Shown: piece after piece, positions 25,415 to 36,434 of the stretch | Layout: each line of letters opens with the position of its first letter | How positions within the stretch are numbered: the stretch's first letter is position 1 | Source of the DNA: Ailanthus altissimus | Lineage: Eukaryota; Streptophyta; Magnoliopsida; Sapindales; Simaroubaceae | Reading direction: 5' to 3' | NCBI GenBank assembly: GCA_946807835.1 | Contig: OX327683.1 | Location: 5,461,001 to 5,525,000 of the forward strand | Length of the DNA stretch: 64,000 nucleotides | Notes under the pieces: model-generated | What the model was told of the DNA's origin: nothing | The model's database searches: none | What the model saw: the letters and a program-made list of their open reading frames with translations, nothing else | Program-made: the position numbers and the translations under genes

Positions 25415-27536
25415 TGTTGGGTGTTTATCATAGAGTGTGTGATTATACGAGTGTATACGTAATTTCAAAAATTACAATATGCGCAGCGGAAGCATGTTAC
25501 AAAATACACCCATTTTAACAAATTCAACATATATCATATATATGCACAAGTATAACAATTATACAAAATATATATGATGAACAATATTGTACTAAAAATA
25601 TAATGTAAAATACTCACCTAATGAATGTAGCTTTACAAATTCTTTAAGTTCTTCAATAATCCATGTGAAGAGCTCACCTTGAAGTATATGTTGAACAATT
25701 CTAGTCCATAACTTTTGGTGGGATTAAGGAGCTAGAATGGTAGCTTAGTATTTAGAATTTTCAGTACTTGTATTCAAACTCTTTTGAATACAATTTTTGT
25801 TTTTTAAATGGAGATGGTAAATATTTTCTATACAACTCTTGTATTAATTAAAAATCTTTAACACACAACTCTTGTATATTAATCTTAGAAACAATTTCTA
25901 TATGATAATTATTTTGAACAACTCTTTGCAAAATAATTATCTTTTTCTCCATTTACATATCATTCATTTTTAGCCATCCATTAAAGAATGAGATGAAGAG
26001 AAGTTTGTTTATTTTTTCAACACTTGAAAGAACAAAAACCAAAACTCTCTCTTACCTCTCTTCCTTGCCATTGCCAAATTCTTCTCCCAAAATTGAATGA
26101 AAATGAATTCAATTGTTTTGCCAAAATTCATTTTGTTTATTCAACACTTTGATTAAACAAAATAAACAAAATGAAGTGCTCCACCAATTTTATTGTTGGT
26201 CTCCCATTTAGAATTAATTAAAACAAGCACTAGAATAATGGCCACCAAAATTAATCTTTACCTAACAATTATAATTACTTTAATTATAATGGGTAATTAA
26301 ATGGCCAACATCTAGGCTCCTCATTGTATTAAAATACAATGCCATAATCTATATATATTATAATATTATTTAATAATATAATAATAATATATGATTTAAT
26401 TATTCAAAACAATTTTGAATAATTATTTTTTACCTTACTAATTTTTACTACCATAGTTAAATGATAAAAAAGTAAAATCAAATCATGGAACAAATTTTGT
26501 CATTTGTCAATATTCTATTAATTAACAACCCTTGTTAATTAATTAAGTGATATACTTAACAATTAAGTCTTGACAAATGTACAATCCGAGGGATCCCTAA
26601 ACAATCGTTCTCTTTTGCTGAAATTTATTGGATCGAACTATTCAATCCAATCCGCTACCCCAGTGCACAACGAGTATACTTCATATTGTGAGACTCTCTA
26701 GGTCCACACCTAATTTGTCATATAGAGCTCCTCCATACGTCCGTGAACAATGTCCCACACACACGTTACGGATATTACAAATTAGCATGTTAGACCATAC
26801 AAGTTGAGGTTATTACATATTCGTATAATCCTTCCATCATTTATATCCTTGAAGAGCAGAGATATAGATCATCACCGTCAAATCTCTATTTGCTCAACCA
26901 TGAACTTATCTCCAGATTTATATTTCATTAAACAATATCCACAAACACTTTTGTGATATTGTTTATTCCTCCGGAATATCTTTTCCGAGGTTTATGCTTG
27001 CGGCCACAAGACTTTCTGAAATACAATCTCTATACGAGCTTCCTACTAAGCTCATGAGTTGCTAAGACTAACCATCTAGACCATCCAGATATAGACATAC
27101 ACTAATCTATATTAATAGGTTCTAGCGATAGACCCGCATCGATGAAATTAGATTAGGAACATTATATTTGAGAACATACTTGTATAATGACATTTCCTAG
27201 CACCATCTGCAACTCCTTGTAGTTATGTCATTACTAATATATTCTTAGGTCATTGTCCCATTTCAAATAAGGCTCTAACTCCTTAGATTTTGCTAACTCT
27301 TAGTACCACTAACTCTTAGTGTTTATTACTATTAGCGTTGCTAACTCTTAACCCTGGTCTAAACTCTTTTAGACCAAATCTGAACTCCTTCAGATCATAC
27401 AATGTCTAAAACGTTACAAGCATCTTACTATTTAATAAAAATAATATTAACGATTTTATTAGAAATAATAATTGTATAAATACAATCACTATATATTTAT
27501 ACATTATGGGATGGCACGTAAACACAAATTCCAACA
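25415..27536 (-). mobile_element. Solo LTR nested in the older LTR, opposite orientation
   Basis: Read on the minus strand, this starts TGTTGGAATTTGTGTTTACG (27536) and ends AAACACCCAACA (25415), with TG...CA termini. Five-base flanks AGTAT (25410-25414) and AGTAC (27537-27541) match at four of five. The first ~950 bases (27536 to about 26585) pair with 24202-25400 read on the plus strand, so the two form a large inverted repeat. The LTR contains a GCTTCCGCTGCGCA motif (minus strand, near 25485) of a type I associate with plant LTR elements. There is no open frame of note. Confidence 0.82.
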
Positions 27537-27630
27537 AGTACATGGTTAAGATGGGACCCATTTTAGGTTAACTTAGTAACCTGATAAGGGTAATTTTATT
27601 TAATTGATTATTTAAATATTAGATAATCAA

Positions 27631-27948
27631 GATATTTTATTAATTAATTATTAAATAAAGTTTAACTTAACTTAAGTTAATTGTTAACTCTAGGGTTAGG
27701 TTAAAATCAACATATTTTATTAATTAATTATTAAATAAATTTTAACTTAACCTATATTAATTGTTAACTCTAGGGTTAGGTTAAAATCAAGATATTTTAT
27801 TATTTAATTAATAAATAAAAGTTTAACTTAACCTAAGTTAATTATTAACTCTAGGGTTATGTTAAAATTAAGACATTTTATTATATTTAATTATTAAATA
27901 AAGTTTAACTTGACCTTAGATAATTGTTAACCCTAGGGTTTGGTTAAA
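27631..27948. repeat. 80-bp minisatellite, four units
   Basis: Units start at 27631, 27711, 27791 and 27872, each with ATTTTATTA, TTTAACTTAACCT and GTTAACTCTAGGGTTAGG blocks. The array lies inside the second half of the old 5' LTR. Confidence 0.88.
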
Positions 27949-28545
27949 GTAAAATTAAACTTAAATGAAATGCAAATGAATTTAAAATTAAATGCATTTG
28001 TATATAACGGTGAAATAAAATTAAATTTCATAAGTTTACAATTTGAAGTGGTTGGCCAAATTTTGGGAGAAAAAAAGAAAAGAAATTATTTCTTAATTTT
28101 TTATTTCAAGTATTGAAATTAATTCATTTATTCTACTTTCAATTTAGGCTATTTATTATAATAACAAAAGTGATTTGCTTTTAATTGGTCAAGTGTTGAT
28201 CAAAAGTAAAAACAAATTATTTTCATCAAATTAAGAGTTAATTTAAAAGGTTTAAGTGTTAAACCAATGCTGGATTACAGGTTGATATTTTAGACAATCA
28301 AACTCACCACCGTTGATTGTTAGAATTGACAATGATTGTATTTCAAGCAAATTCCAAACCAATATAATCCAAAAGCTTCAAGTGTTATATTCTTAATTTG
28401 TAATTAATTTAATTAATATCTATTAATTGTGTTCACTATTTATTTTTTTGAATTTCACTATGTATATATATTTATGAGATGCATATATCTGAAGATAAAA
28501 ATACATTCCACATGCATGCATCCATGATTTAATCATCACTCAATA

Positions 28546-28560
28546 ATTAGTATCAGAGTA
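28546..28560 (+). other. tRNA-iMet-type primer binding site (mutated)
   Basis: ATTAGTATCAGAGTA follows the LTR end directly. The standard plant form complementary to initiator Met tRNA is TGGTATCAGAGC; two positions differ, both as transitions. It marks the LTR/internal junction and gives plus-strand orientation. Confidence 0.7.
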
Positions 28561-28629
28561 ATTTTTTGTTGATTTTGGTTTTTTTTTAGTGTTGGGTATT
28601 TTTTTGGATAAATTCCGGGGCTGCGATGG

Positions 28630-28850
28630 TGCATTTCAAGTGTTGAAAATGCTAAATCGAGGAAGACAGTAGTTGGAATGCCGTAACGTTCATGTCTAAT
28701 GCCACTTGGATGATGAACATTGCGGTGCTAAGGTGTGGGGGTGCATTTCAAGTGTTAGAAATGTTAAACTGGGGAAGATAGCAACTAGAACACCGCAGCA
28801 TTCATGTCTAATGCCGCTTGGATGATGAAAGTCGTGGTGCTAGGGTTTCA
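28630..28850. repeat. ~112-bp tandem duplication in the LTR element interior
   Basis: TGCATTTCAAGTGTTGAAAA at 28630 and TGCATTTCAAGTGTTAGAAA at 28742 begin two co-linear units, each running through TTCATGTCTAATGCC and TTGGATGATGAA. This GC-richer segment has stops in all frames. Confidence 0.8.
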
Positions 28851-29512
28851 GGCCTAGTTTACTGTGACATTGGACATTCTGCCTCCAGCACCACAACTCT
28901 AAAGGGCTAGCGCCGCGGTGTTAGGGGCATTGCCTCAAACGCTAATACCGCAGCGTTGACACTGTTCACTCAAAATATTTTAAATAATAAATAAATTAAT
29001 TTTTTTAAAATTAATTAAATATGCATATGAAAATTTATGAGATGTAGTAATAAGAGTTATTAATCTACATTATAAACTGGGATCATTTTTCTCTGTGTTA
29101 GTAATCACAACGAGAACTTTACTAGTAGGATTAGTTGTGTTTGCACAAAAATAAATGACTGATTAAGAATTACCTTCCCAAGCCAGTGTTTAAAAATCTC
29201 TCTTAATTAGATTAAATTTTATTATATTATGTGATAGTATTTTATATGGTCCATCTTGTGAATATGGTGTTAAACGAGTCACGTCGGTCTTTTTTTTAAT
29301 ATTACTATAGCGTTAGGGATTTGGTCGATATGACTCGGACTATCCAAGTTAAATATGAGATTAGACAAATATATGCGAACATATTACCCAATATTACTAT
29401 AATGTGATAATAGTATCAGTAACATATATTTGATTATTGATAAGTTAATATATTTGATGAACACACACTCTACATGCATACATTCATGATTTAATCATCA
29501 CTCAATATCAAC

Positions 29513-30860
29513 TAGTGCTCTTTAAGGACAAATGTTAGTCTTTGATCATCCAAGGAAATCAAAGAAAAAGGAAGAGTATATTCCTTGGACTAATGGGAAT
29601 GTCCCATTTGAGTTAAACTCTATACTTTAGGTGTGAATAAGAGAATTTCTACGTATTGAAGGTGAAGTATAATATACTAGTGCACAATCAATGTAATGAT
29701 CCTTCTTCGAGACAAGTATGTTGATGCTTTGTCAACTGGTGAAGTGGTTGTTAACCTTGTTTATATCAAATTAAGGTTAAGGTTGTCTTTCCAACCGTAC
29801 TTTATTTATATGTTCACCTATTTAAACTTAACACCTTACTAGTTGAATTTTAATTTGTGAAAGATACCAGTTGACCTATATATAATGTGGTTAAATGTCG
29901 GCTATAATGAGCCTACTTTCCCAAAATTTTAGCAAATCTATTAGAGAAAGACAAACACTAATCGGTAAAAAGAGTTTTATTATCTCACCATTTATGATTG
30001 TGATTAAAAATATATCCATATATGAGATCTGTCTCAAGAAATCACAAGAAAAAATATTTGTGATTTTTTCTAATAAAAAATAAGATCGAGAGCATGTTGG
30101 AATGCTAAAAAAAAATTTCGTGGCCACATAATTTTTCAAGATCAAGTAGAAAATTATTTAAACAATCTAAAATGACTAAAAATTATTTAGACAATTTAAT
30201 ATAACTAAAAGCACATTGCTGAAATGTGTGGACATCTACACTTAAAAATGATTATTATCACACTTCAATTTATTTTCTTCAATGTAAAAATATAGTTAAT
30301 TCTTTCTGAGTTGAGAGTTTTTCTTAGTAGTGGAGTACAATTTACAACTCCCTCGAAATAGCTCTAACTAACAAGCTTGATTACATGTAAGACCAAGAAG
30401 AAACGTATTCGTCAGGCAAATCAAATTTTGATAGAATCAGAACCAAGTGCAAAAAAGCATATAGGAATTTAAATCCAAGAATTTTTTTTTCATTTTATCA
30501 AAATTTGGCAGTAATATCAAAGTTAAATTGTCTAGTAGGAAAGAACCAAAATGATAATTTTAAGCACTCTTACAAAGTGGGGGTTGATGATGATGATGAC
30601 ACGACTGTAATCAAGAACATTATACTGATACAAGAGGTGATGTTGTAAAAATGTCTGTGAGAAGCAAAATTAAAATTTGCTTCTTGAGCAGAACCAGTAA
30701 TTTCCACTTATTTCTTTCAGGTGGGGAGGTAAATGTATAAGTAAAAAATTATATGGGTTACTGTTCAATTATATTAGAGTATTAATATTAAACTTAAAAT
30801 CTTAAGGGTTAAATTACAAAAATACTTATTTTAAGATCATAACACAGGGCCGTTTCTGAG
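29513..30860. other. Intergenic, no gene seen
   Basis: AT-rich DNA without a supported gene. Opposing small frames at 29891-30145 are not convincing. Confidence 0.5.
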
Positions 30861-30896
30861 GACTCGTGTGCAAGTTTTTGCGTTTCCGGATTTTCC

Positions 30897-31318
30897 ATGG
30901 CAGCCAAGCAGTTTGGAGGTGACTCAAGTACATCCCTCACAGGTAAGAACCAAGAAAACAAACTTCATGTTTAAATTTCCTCGTGGCAAAGTGAGTTACA
31001 CAGATGAATTATAGCTTTATCAATACGATTTTCTATTTCTGAGCCTTCTGAATATATAGTGAATTCTACATGTAAAGTGTATATTACATGAGCAGAAATT
31101 ATAAATTTTGAATTCCAAAACATAAATGTTTTTCCTTTTTGTTCTTTTATTATGATTACATTAGAATATGGTGCTGATCATTCAAGTTGGATATTGGGAT
31201 ATTTGCAGGCTAGCTGGAGCAAACTACTTGTCCAGCGACTAACTACTGGTGGCCTGGATTTCCCCCCAACTTATCTAAAAATTTCTACCGCCAACAGTTG
31301 ACACCTGATCAGTAAGCT
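30897..31318 (+). pseudogene. Possible two-exon fragment of an unknown gene
   Basis: ATG at 30897 opens MAAKQFGGDSSTSLT and is followed by a good donor (ACAG|GTAAGA at 30943). With an acceptor at 31213 the frame continues AGANYLSSD and then hits TAA. Ignoring four bases of an ACTA-ACTA duplication at the stop, the next frame reads YWWPGFPPNLSKNFYRQQ and ends with a stop at about 31312. This looks like a short protein broken by a 4-bp tandem duplication. I do not recognise the family. A chance origin cannot be excluded. Confidence 0.35.
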
Positions 31319-32290
31319 CTGTGCATTGCTCACTCTACTTCACGGCCAACCTACTGGTCGAACACAGAACAATTGTTTCCTCAATTTGCTGATATTGACC
31401 ATAAGCGTTAAGGTTTATCCAGCCAAGATTTAAAAATTACGACTAAGATTGTTGTGAGACGAAAAATCTAGGTACTTCAGCTTTCTTCGTTTTCTTTTTG
31501 TTACATTATGAAGAAAGGATTATAACAAATTTAATCATTGTCCCGTCGTTGATATCGGAATTGTTCCTAAAGTAAAACTTGTATCGGTTCTGCTATCAAT
31601 TGCCAGGACCTGTATGGTTAAGAACTGGAATCCTTCTTTGACATTCAGCATGAATGGAAACTCATATAATGCAGCTGATATAAAGCCATTTGTCATCATT
31701 TTCCATGGCTTAAAGCTTCATGCTGGTCCAAATATACACTAAAATTAGGAATCTAGGAATGCTTTTGTCTACAATTTTCATTTCTATGAATTTTTGGAAC
31801 CTGCAACAAGTATTTGATCCCCATTAAATTCACGTTTAATGCATGTCCTCTGCACCAGGAGAAGTGTTTTTAAAATATCTAGAGATGATGTACTCATATA
31901 ACAAGGGGCTGTCTAAGTTGTTCCTATACTGTGCAGCCACAAGCACAATAATAAGGAATACATGAGTCCATCCATTAGAACATGATGATAGGTTTTCATA
32001 CTTTGAGAATTTGATCCATGGATCTCGTGAACCCTTTTCCTAAGGCCGCCTGTATTCCTGCAAAGCTATATTTTCCAGAACACTTTCATGGATTCACTAG
32101 CATGAACTACCGGGTTCAGGGCATCTGTTTCCATATGCCAATTGGATTAGTGAAACTATCATAAAAGCACTTTTACTTGGGGAGAGAGCAAACTCGTAAT
32201 GACTTAAATAGCCTGGCATCTGTATTTTTAAATGTACAAAGATTTAATGGTAAAACATATGATCAAAAAAGAAAAATGGTTAAAAGAATG
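31319..32290. other. Downstream side of the F-box gene, no gene seen
   Basis: Moderately AT-rich DNA without a supported frame. The part next to 32291 may be the 3' UTR of the minus-strand F-box gene. Confidence 0.4.
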
Positions 32291-34347
32291 TTAATGGATT
32301 ACTAGTTCAACCCTTTGAGGAACCTTTTCTTGTAGCTGCTTGGCACGCATTCTAGCCGCTGCTCTTTTACTCTCAGTATCCTCAAATTCCTGATACGATC
32401 CCAGAGAAGACATGCTGGTAAGATTAACAATCATTTTCTCAAGCGCAGCAGCATTTTTGAACAAGTGGAATGCAAATTCAAGATCAATTGCATGACCTTC
32501 AAAACCAAAGAACTCCACCACCTTGAGGTGTTGATAAGGCCATTTAGGAAACGGGCGTATTATTCTTCTCCTGCTAGGGGCAGTATGAAACAACTGCAAC
32601 AATGCAAATACCAGGCCTCATAATCATATACAAACTGCAGCAACATTATCTTAGCAAGAAAAGATAACAGATCATGTGATAAAACTCCAAAATATTTTAT
32701 ACTATTAAAAAGCTCATGTCAAAAACACTATTGGATCAAAATAAGCTACAGCAATTTGCATACTTTTGCTACATGTGAAGATCGAAATTTAGGTAATTGA
32801 TAAAAAAAATATCTGTTGAAAAAGCACTTGATAATAACTAAGACAAAAACTGAACTAAAGCAATGACAAAGCCATTCTATTTCACTGATAATTGCCTCTA
32901 TAACAACTGAAATCTATTCAGTTTCATTGAGAATTGCTGGGGAAAATCAAACTCGTATCTTCTTGGTATGTTCATTCAACCTTAGCACAAACTTTTTTCA
33001 AACTGAAGCTTCTAAGAAACTAGAATTTTTGAGAGAGCAAACATCATAAACCAAAAGGACATGAATTTTTTTGAAAGGGATTAACTTTGGGAATCTTTAA
33101 ATGCTAAGCATAAATTCAAGTGCAGAAGATTATTGGAATAAATTTAAAAAGAGAAAGAGAAAATAAAATTAAATAATGGGGAAATAATATACGAATGAGC
33201 GAACTACTTCATATACCTTCAATGTGAACTTCTGCATAAAAGGGCATGCCTTCATCACCAAAGTCAAATCAAGGAGATTTTTACTATTATGTGCAGAAAC
33301 TGAAAATAATAAGTGCCTTAGTTTAGGTAATTCAGGAACTGGGAATAGGAGATTATCCTGAAAATAAGAATGAACAGCTAAGAAAATAGAGATAAAAACT
33401 GTTTTAAAAGTACACAAATAAAATTTAGAATACTTACCTCATCTAAATTTAAAACCAACTCAAGTGTCTCCAACTGAGGGAGATATTTTGCAATCGGTAC
33501 AACAAGATACCTTAGTGGTGCAAATGTTTTCCCAGCAATGGATATATCAACCAGCTGAGGAACATTTTCAACATTCAACTTTACACTTGATCCGTGATAT
33601 TTAAATGACAAAAGACTTGGGACAGAAATTTTAATTTCTTCAAGGAAACCGCAATGGCAAACCTCTAGGTGCTTCAAACGAATTGATGAACCAACAACCC
33701 TTAACCTTGACAAGTGTCGCCACCTCATGTCTGCTGGCCTTAAGTTTTCCACACGTAATTGCTCAAGCATTGGACAATTGTGTATGAAAAACTCAAGAAT
33801 CTCTCTACCAACATCCATATTAACAAAACAGAGAGATTTTAACAATCTAATACTGTACAAACCACTGGGGGTTCTCAGCCTCTTATAGCACTCTTGTGGA
33901 AACCTATATGGAGTTTCTCCCCACACAAGAAACTCACTCAAATTCAGTTCAAGATGTTGAACTCCCTTAACTATTGCAATGTTAATCCAATTAGTAATGC
34001 TATTTTTGTGAAGATGGGTTAATGAAAAATAGATTCTAAACAAATTTATGCTTGAGCCCTGATGCAATTCTAAAACTTTATTCACCCAACTTATGTACTC
34101 AGGCCCTTATTTCTTCAAGTTCTGGTCTTTTTAATGCTTTTTCAACTCTGCACCGCTTTCTTGGAGCATCAAAGTCAAGAAATTTGTTGAAAACCCACAA
34201 AGGTTTCCATTTACTCGAGACTAAACTAATTTTTCCAGCTTGTTTAAGAGGTAAACGATTCATAATATCTTCTATAATGTCGTCAGGAAGTTGACTAAAT
34301 TGATCATTCTCTTCATCTTTAATATCACTATCCAGCTGATGAATCAA
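32291..34347 (-). pseudogene. F-box/LRR/FBD-domain protein gene with a 1-base frameshift
   Basis: Three exons, 33438-34347, 33217-33357 and 32291-32593, have clean GT-AG borders in phase 0. Exon 1 gives an F-box (FSQLPDDIIEDIMNRLPLKQ to SSKWKPLW), then leucine-rich repeats (LKSLCFVNMDV, LEQLRVENL, LKHLEVCHCG, PQLETLELVLNL). Exons 2 and 3 give the C-terminal FBD-type part (LRHLLFSV, CPFMQKFTLK, YQHLKVVEFFGF, LEKMIVNL) and a Lys/Arg-rich end. Such proteins are substrate adaptors of SCF ubiquitin ligases. Exon 1 is 910 nt, one more than a multiple of three: a GGG run at 34104-34106 carries one base too many, so the frame stops at TGA 34099-34101, while the next frame resumes at once with YISWVNKVLELH. 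No ATG precedes the F-box in frame; codon 34345-34347 is TTG. It is either a young pseudogene or a gene with one base error and an unseen first exon. Confidence 0.85.
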
Positions 34348-34399
34348 ATTAAAAAAAAAAACCCATTGAACCAGTCAATCTCTTGAATATTTAATAAAT

Positions 34400-34486
34400 A
34401 AAATTACAAAGAAAAAGAAAAAAATCCGCAGAGGAAAATATCTTCTGTGGATTGTGGTCAGAGGTCTGCCGGCTTCTCTTCCTCAT
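34400..34486 (-). other. Possible first exon of the F-box gene
   Basis: An ATG at 34486 (minus) opens MRKRSRQTSDHNPQK, a basic N-terminus of the kind seen in plant F-box/FBD proteins. It is not in frame with the F-box exon. A GTAATT donor near 34407 would need a weak acceptor to join it in frame. Offered only as the best available start. Confidence 0.3.
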
Positions 34487-34489
34487 TAT

Positions 34490-36434
34490 CAAAGCCGTAA
34501 ATCTATGGAGAAATCAAAGACGAAACGTTGGCTAAATAAACTAAGGGTAAATCATGGATATATCATAGATTTAAAAAAAAAATTCTGCAACTCAATTTCA
34601 AATATTAAAATGCGAGCTATTTTTTATTTTAATAATTTTATAAAAAAATTCTAAATAAATAAGAAAATTATTATCCTTCTTTTAGCATGATTTTAATAAA
34701 GAAACCCTAATTAGAAAAATATTAATTTATTATAATTTTACTCAAATTTTATAACCTTAATCAATTTTCTCTGTATACCAGACAGAGCAATATATCTATT
34801 ATTTTTAAGGTTAATGATTTTTTAAGAGCTCGTCAAGTAAGTAAGTAAGTACATTCAAATGAGTTCGTCAAATTTGAATTGATGGAATTTAAACTTTTAT
34901 TAGGTCAAATGAGTTCATCTTGTTGTATATTATATATTTATTTTTATTAATTTCAATCATATTTTAAAAAAATATATAAATTCAATTGATTTTAAAATTA
35001 TTTAAATTTTTTAGTAAACAAAATCTATCTATTTATTGATTTTATAAATCATGGTTTAATCAAATTTTAGTTTCAAATTTTCTTTTGCTTTTGTTAACAA
35101 AATTCATACTTGATTAATGTTTAGAATAAACAGACTTCATTGACTACAGAAGAAGGTAGGTTTACAATTATCTGTTGGAGATTTCTCCATAATCCATGTG
35201 AAATAACATTATCAAGGAGGTATAAATAAATGACTGAATAAGAAATAGTAAAACTTTGGTAAAAGAATTGAAGAATGTCTGCAGAAATTAAATCATGAGT
35301 TGAAAATATAAAAATACGAAGAGAAACTTTACAGGCACAAGAGAGGAGTTTTCGATCATTCACATTTAAAAGGTGGAGTGTGGTAAGTCACTTCTAGGGG
35401 TCCAAACAGTACATGTCCACGCTTTTTTTTTCATGTCGGAGGCCCATCCGTAATATCACTAAACCATAATCTATTTGAAAGAAGAGTTTAATAAAATTAA
35501 TTTATAAAAAAGTTAAATCATCTTATTTTTAATTATATATATAAAATTAAAAAAAAATTATATCAATTCTTTATTTGATAAACTTTTAATTAATTCATTA
35601 TAATCAATCTTCAAATTCACGCTTTTAATCTTATATATTATTCTATTTTCAATCTACTATTCTACCTTTAAAATATTGTGAGTTTAAACACATGAATTTA
35701 GGTGAGTAATTTGATTCTCTTTTCTCAACGTGAAATATATATATAAGAGAATTATTTTCTTATTTTTACTATTCTTACCTTCCTTATATATAAGCTATAA
35801 GTATCTTTCTTAAAAATTTAAAATTTAATTAAAATTTAAAATTTGATTAAAATTTAAAATTTGATTAAAATTTAAATTGGTAGAGTGACTGAAAGGTTTT
35901 ACTAATTTTAACTTAAAAGAGCTAGTATAAATAATCTCATAACCCACCCAATAAGAGTTAGTACAAGACATCTCATAACCCCATTCAATTTTTTAAGTTA
36001 ATTACAAACTATTCTCATTAAAAGTCAAAAGTTGTACTTTAATAACTAATGTTAAATAAATAAAAGTTCATTTTAATTAAAATATTTTTAATTAAATTAT
36101 ACTTAGTCTTATACCAACAATAACCAATTAATTAACTTACTAATCAATATCTGTAATTAAAGGTAGGCCTAAGAAAAATATCTTGTCATTTTAATTACCT
36201 ATTTACTCATAAATCACTAAATACTTCTAATTATTATTTTTTAATATATTTATATTTATTTAAAAAATTATAAATAAATACTATTATTCAATGAAATTTT
36301 TATTGAATAAACTATGATCACAAATTTAAATAATTAAAGACTGCAAATAGTTTAGATGAACATCTCTAAGTAGATTTCATCTTTTAAATATATATTTCTA
36401 CGACCCATAAAATTGTATCTTCAATCTATTAAAG
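34490..36434. other. Intergenic, no gene seen
   Basis: Very AT-rich. A (TAAG)n tract lies near 34837-34850. Short repeated phrases AAAATTTAAAATTTGATT occur three times at 35820-35880. No gene. Confidence 0.5.

Larger units (their letters stand above)
24202..29507 (+). mobile_element. Old non-coding LTR retrotransposon relic, split by a nested LTR
   Basis: The 5' LTR starts TGTTAGAACTGATGTTTACG at 24202 and, with the nested insertion (25415-27536) and its duplicated bases (27537-27541) removed, ends CACTCAATA at 28545 (about 2.2 kb, similar to the 2.1-kb nested copy). A primer binding site follows at 28546. The internal part (about 28561-29430) has no coding capacity. The right end repeats the LTR tail (CATGATTTAATCATCACTCA), so only the end of the 3' LTR survives. 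Imperfect five-base duplications flank the whole. Without gag-pol it depended on another element; superfamily not determined, Copia plausible from the iMet-type site. Confidence 0.75.

Noticed and set aside
27900..27960. CCCTAGGGTTTGG telomere-like motif
   Set aside because: It occurs once per minisatellite unit, not as tandem TTTAGGG repeats, so it is not interstitial telomere DNA.
33169..33417. Frame starting with a hydrophobic stretch (TVFISIFLAV) upstream of the second F-box exon
   Set aside because: The hydrophobic part is intron translated; the splice acceptor at 33358 removes it.
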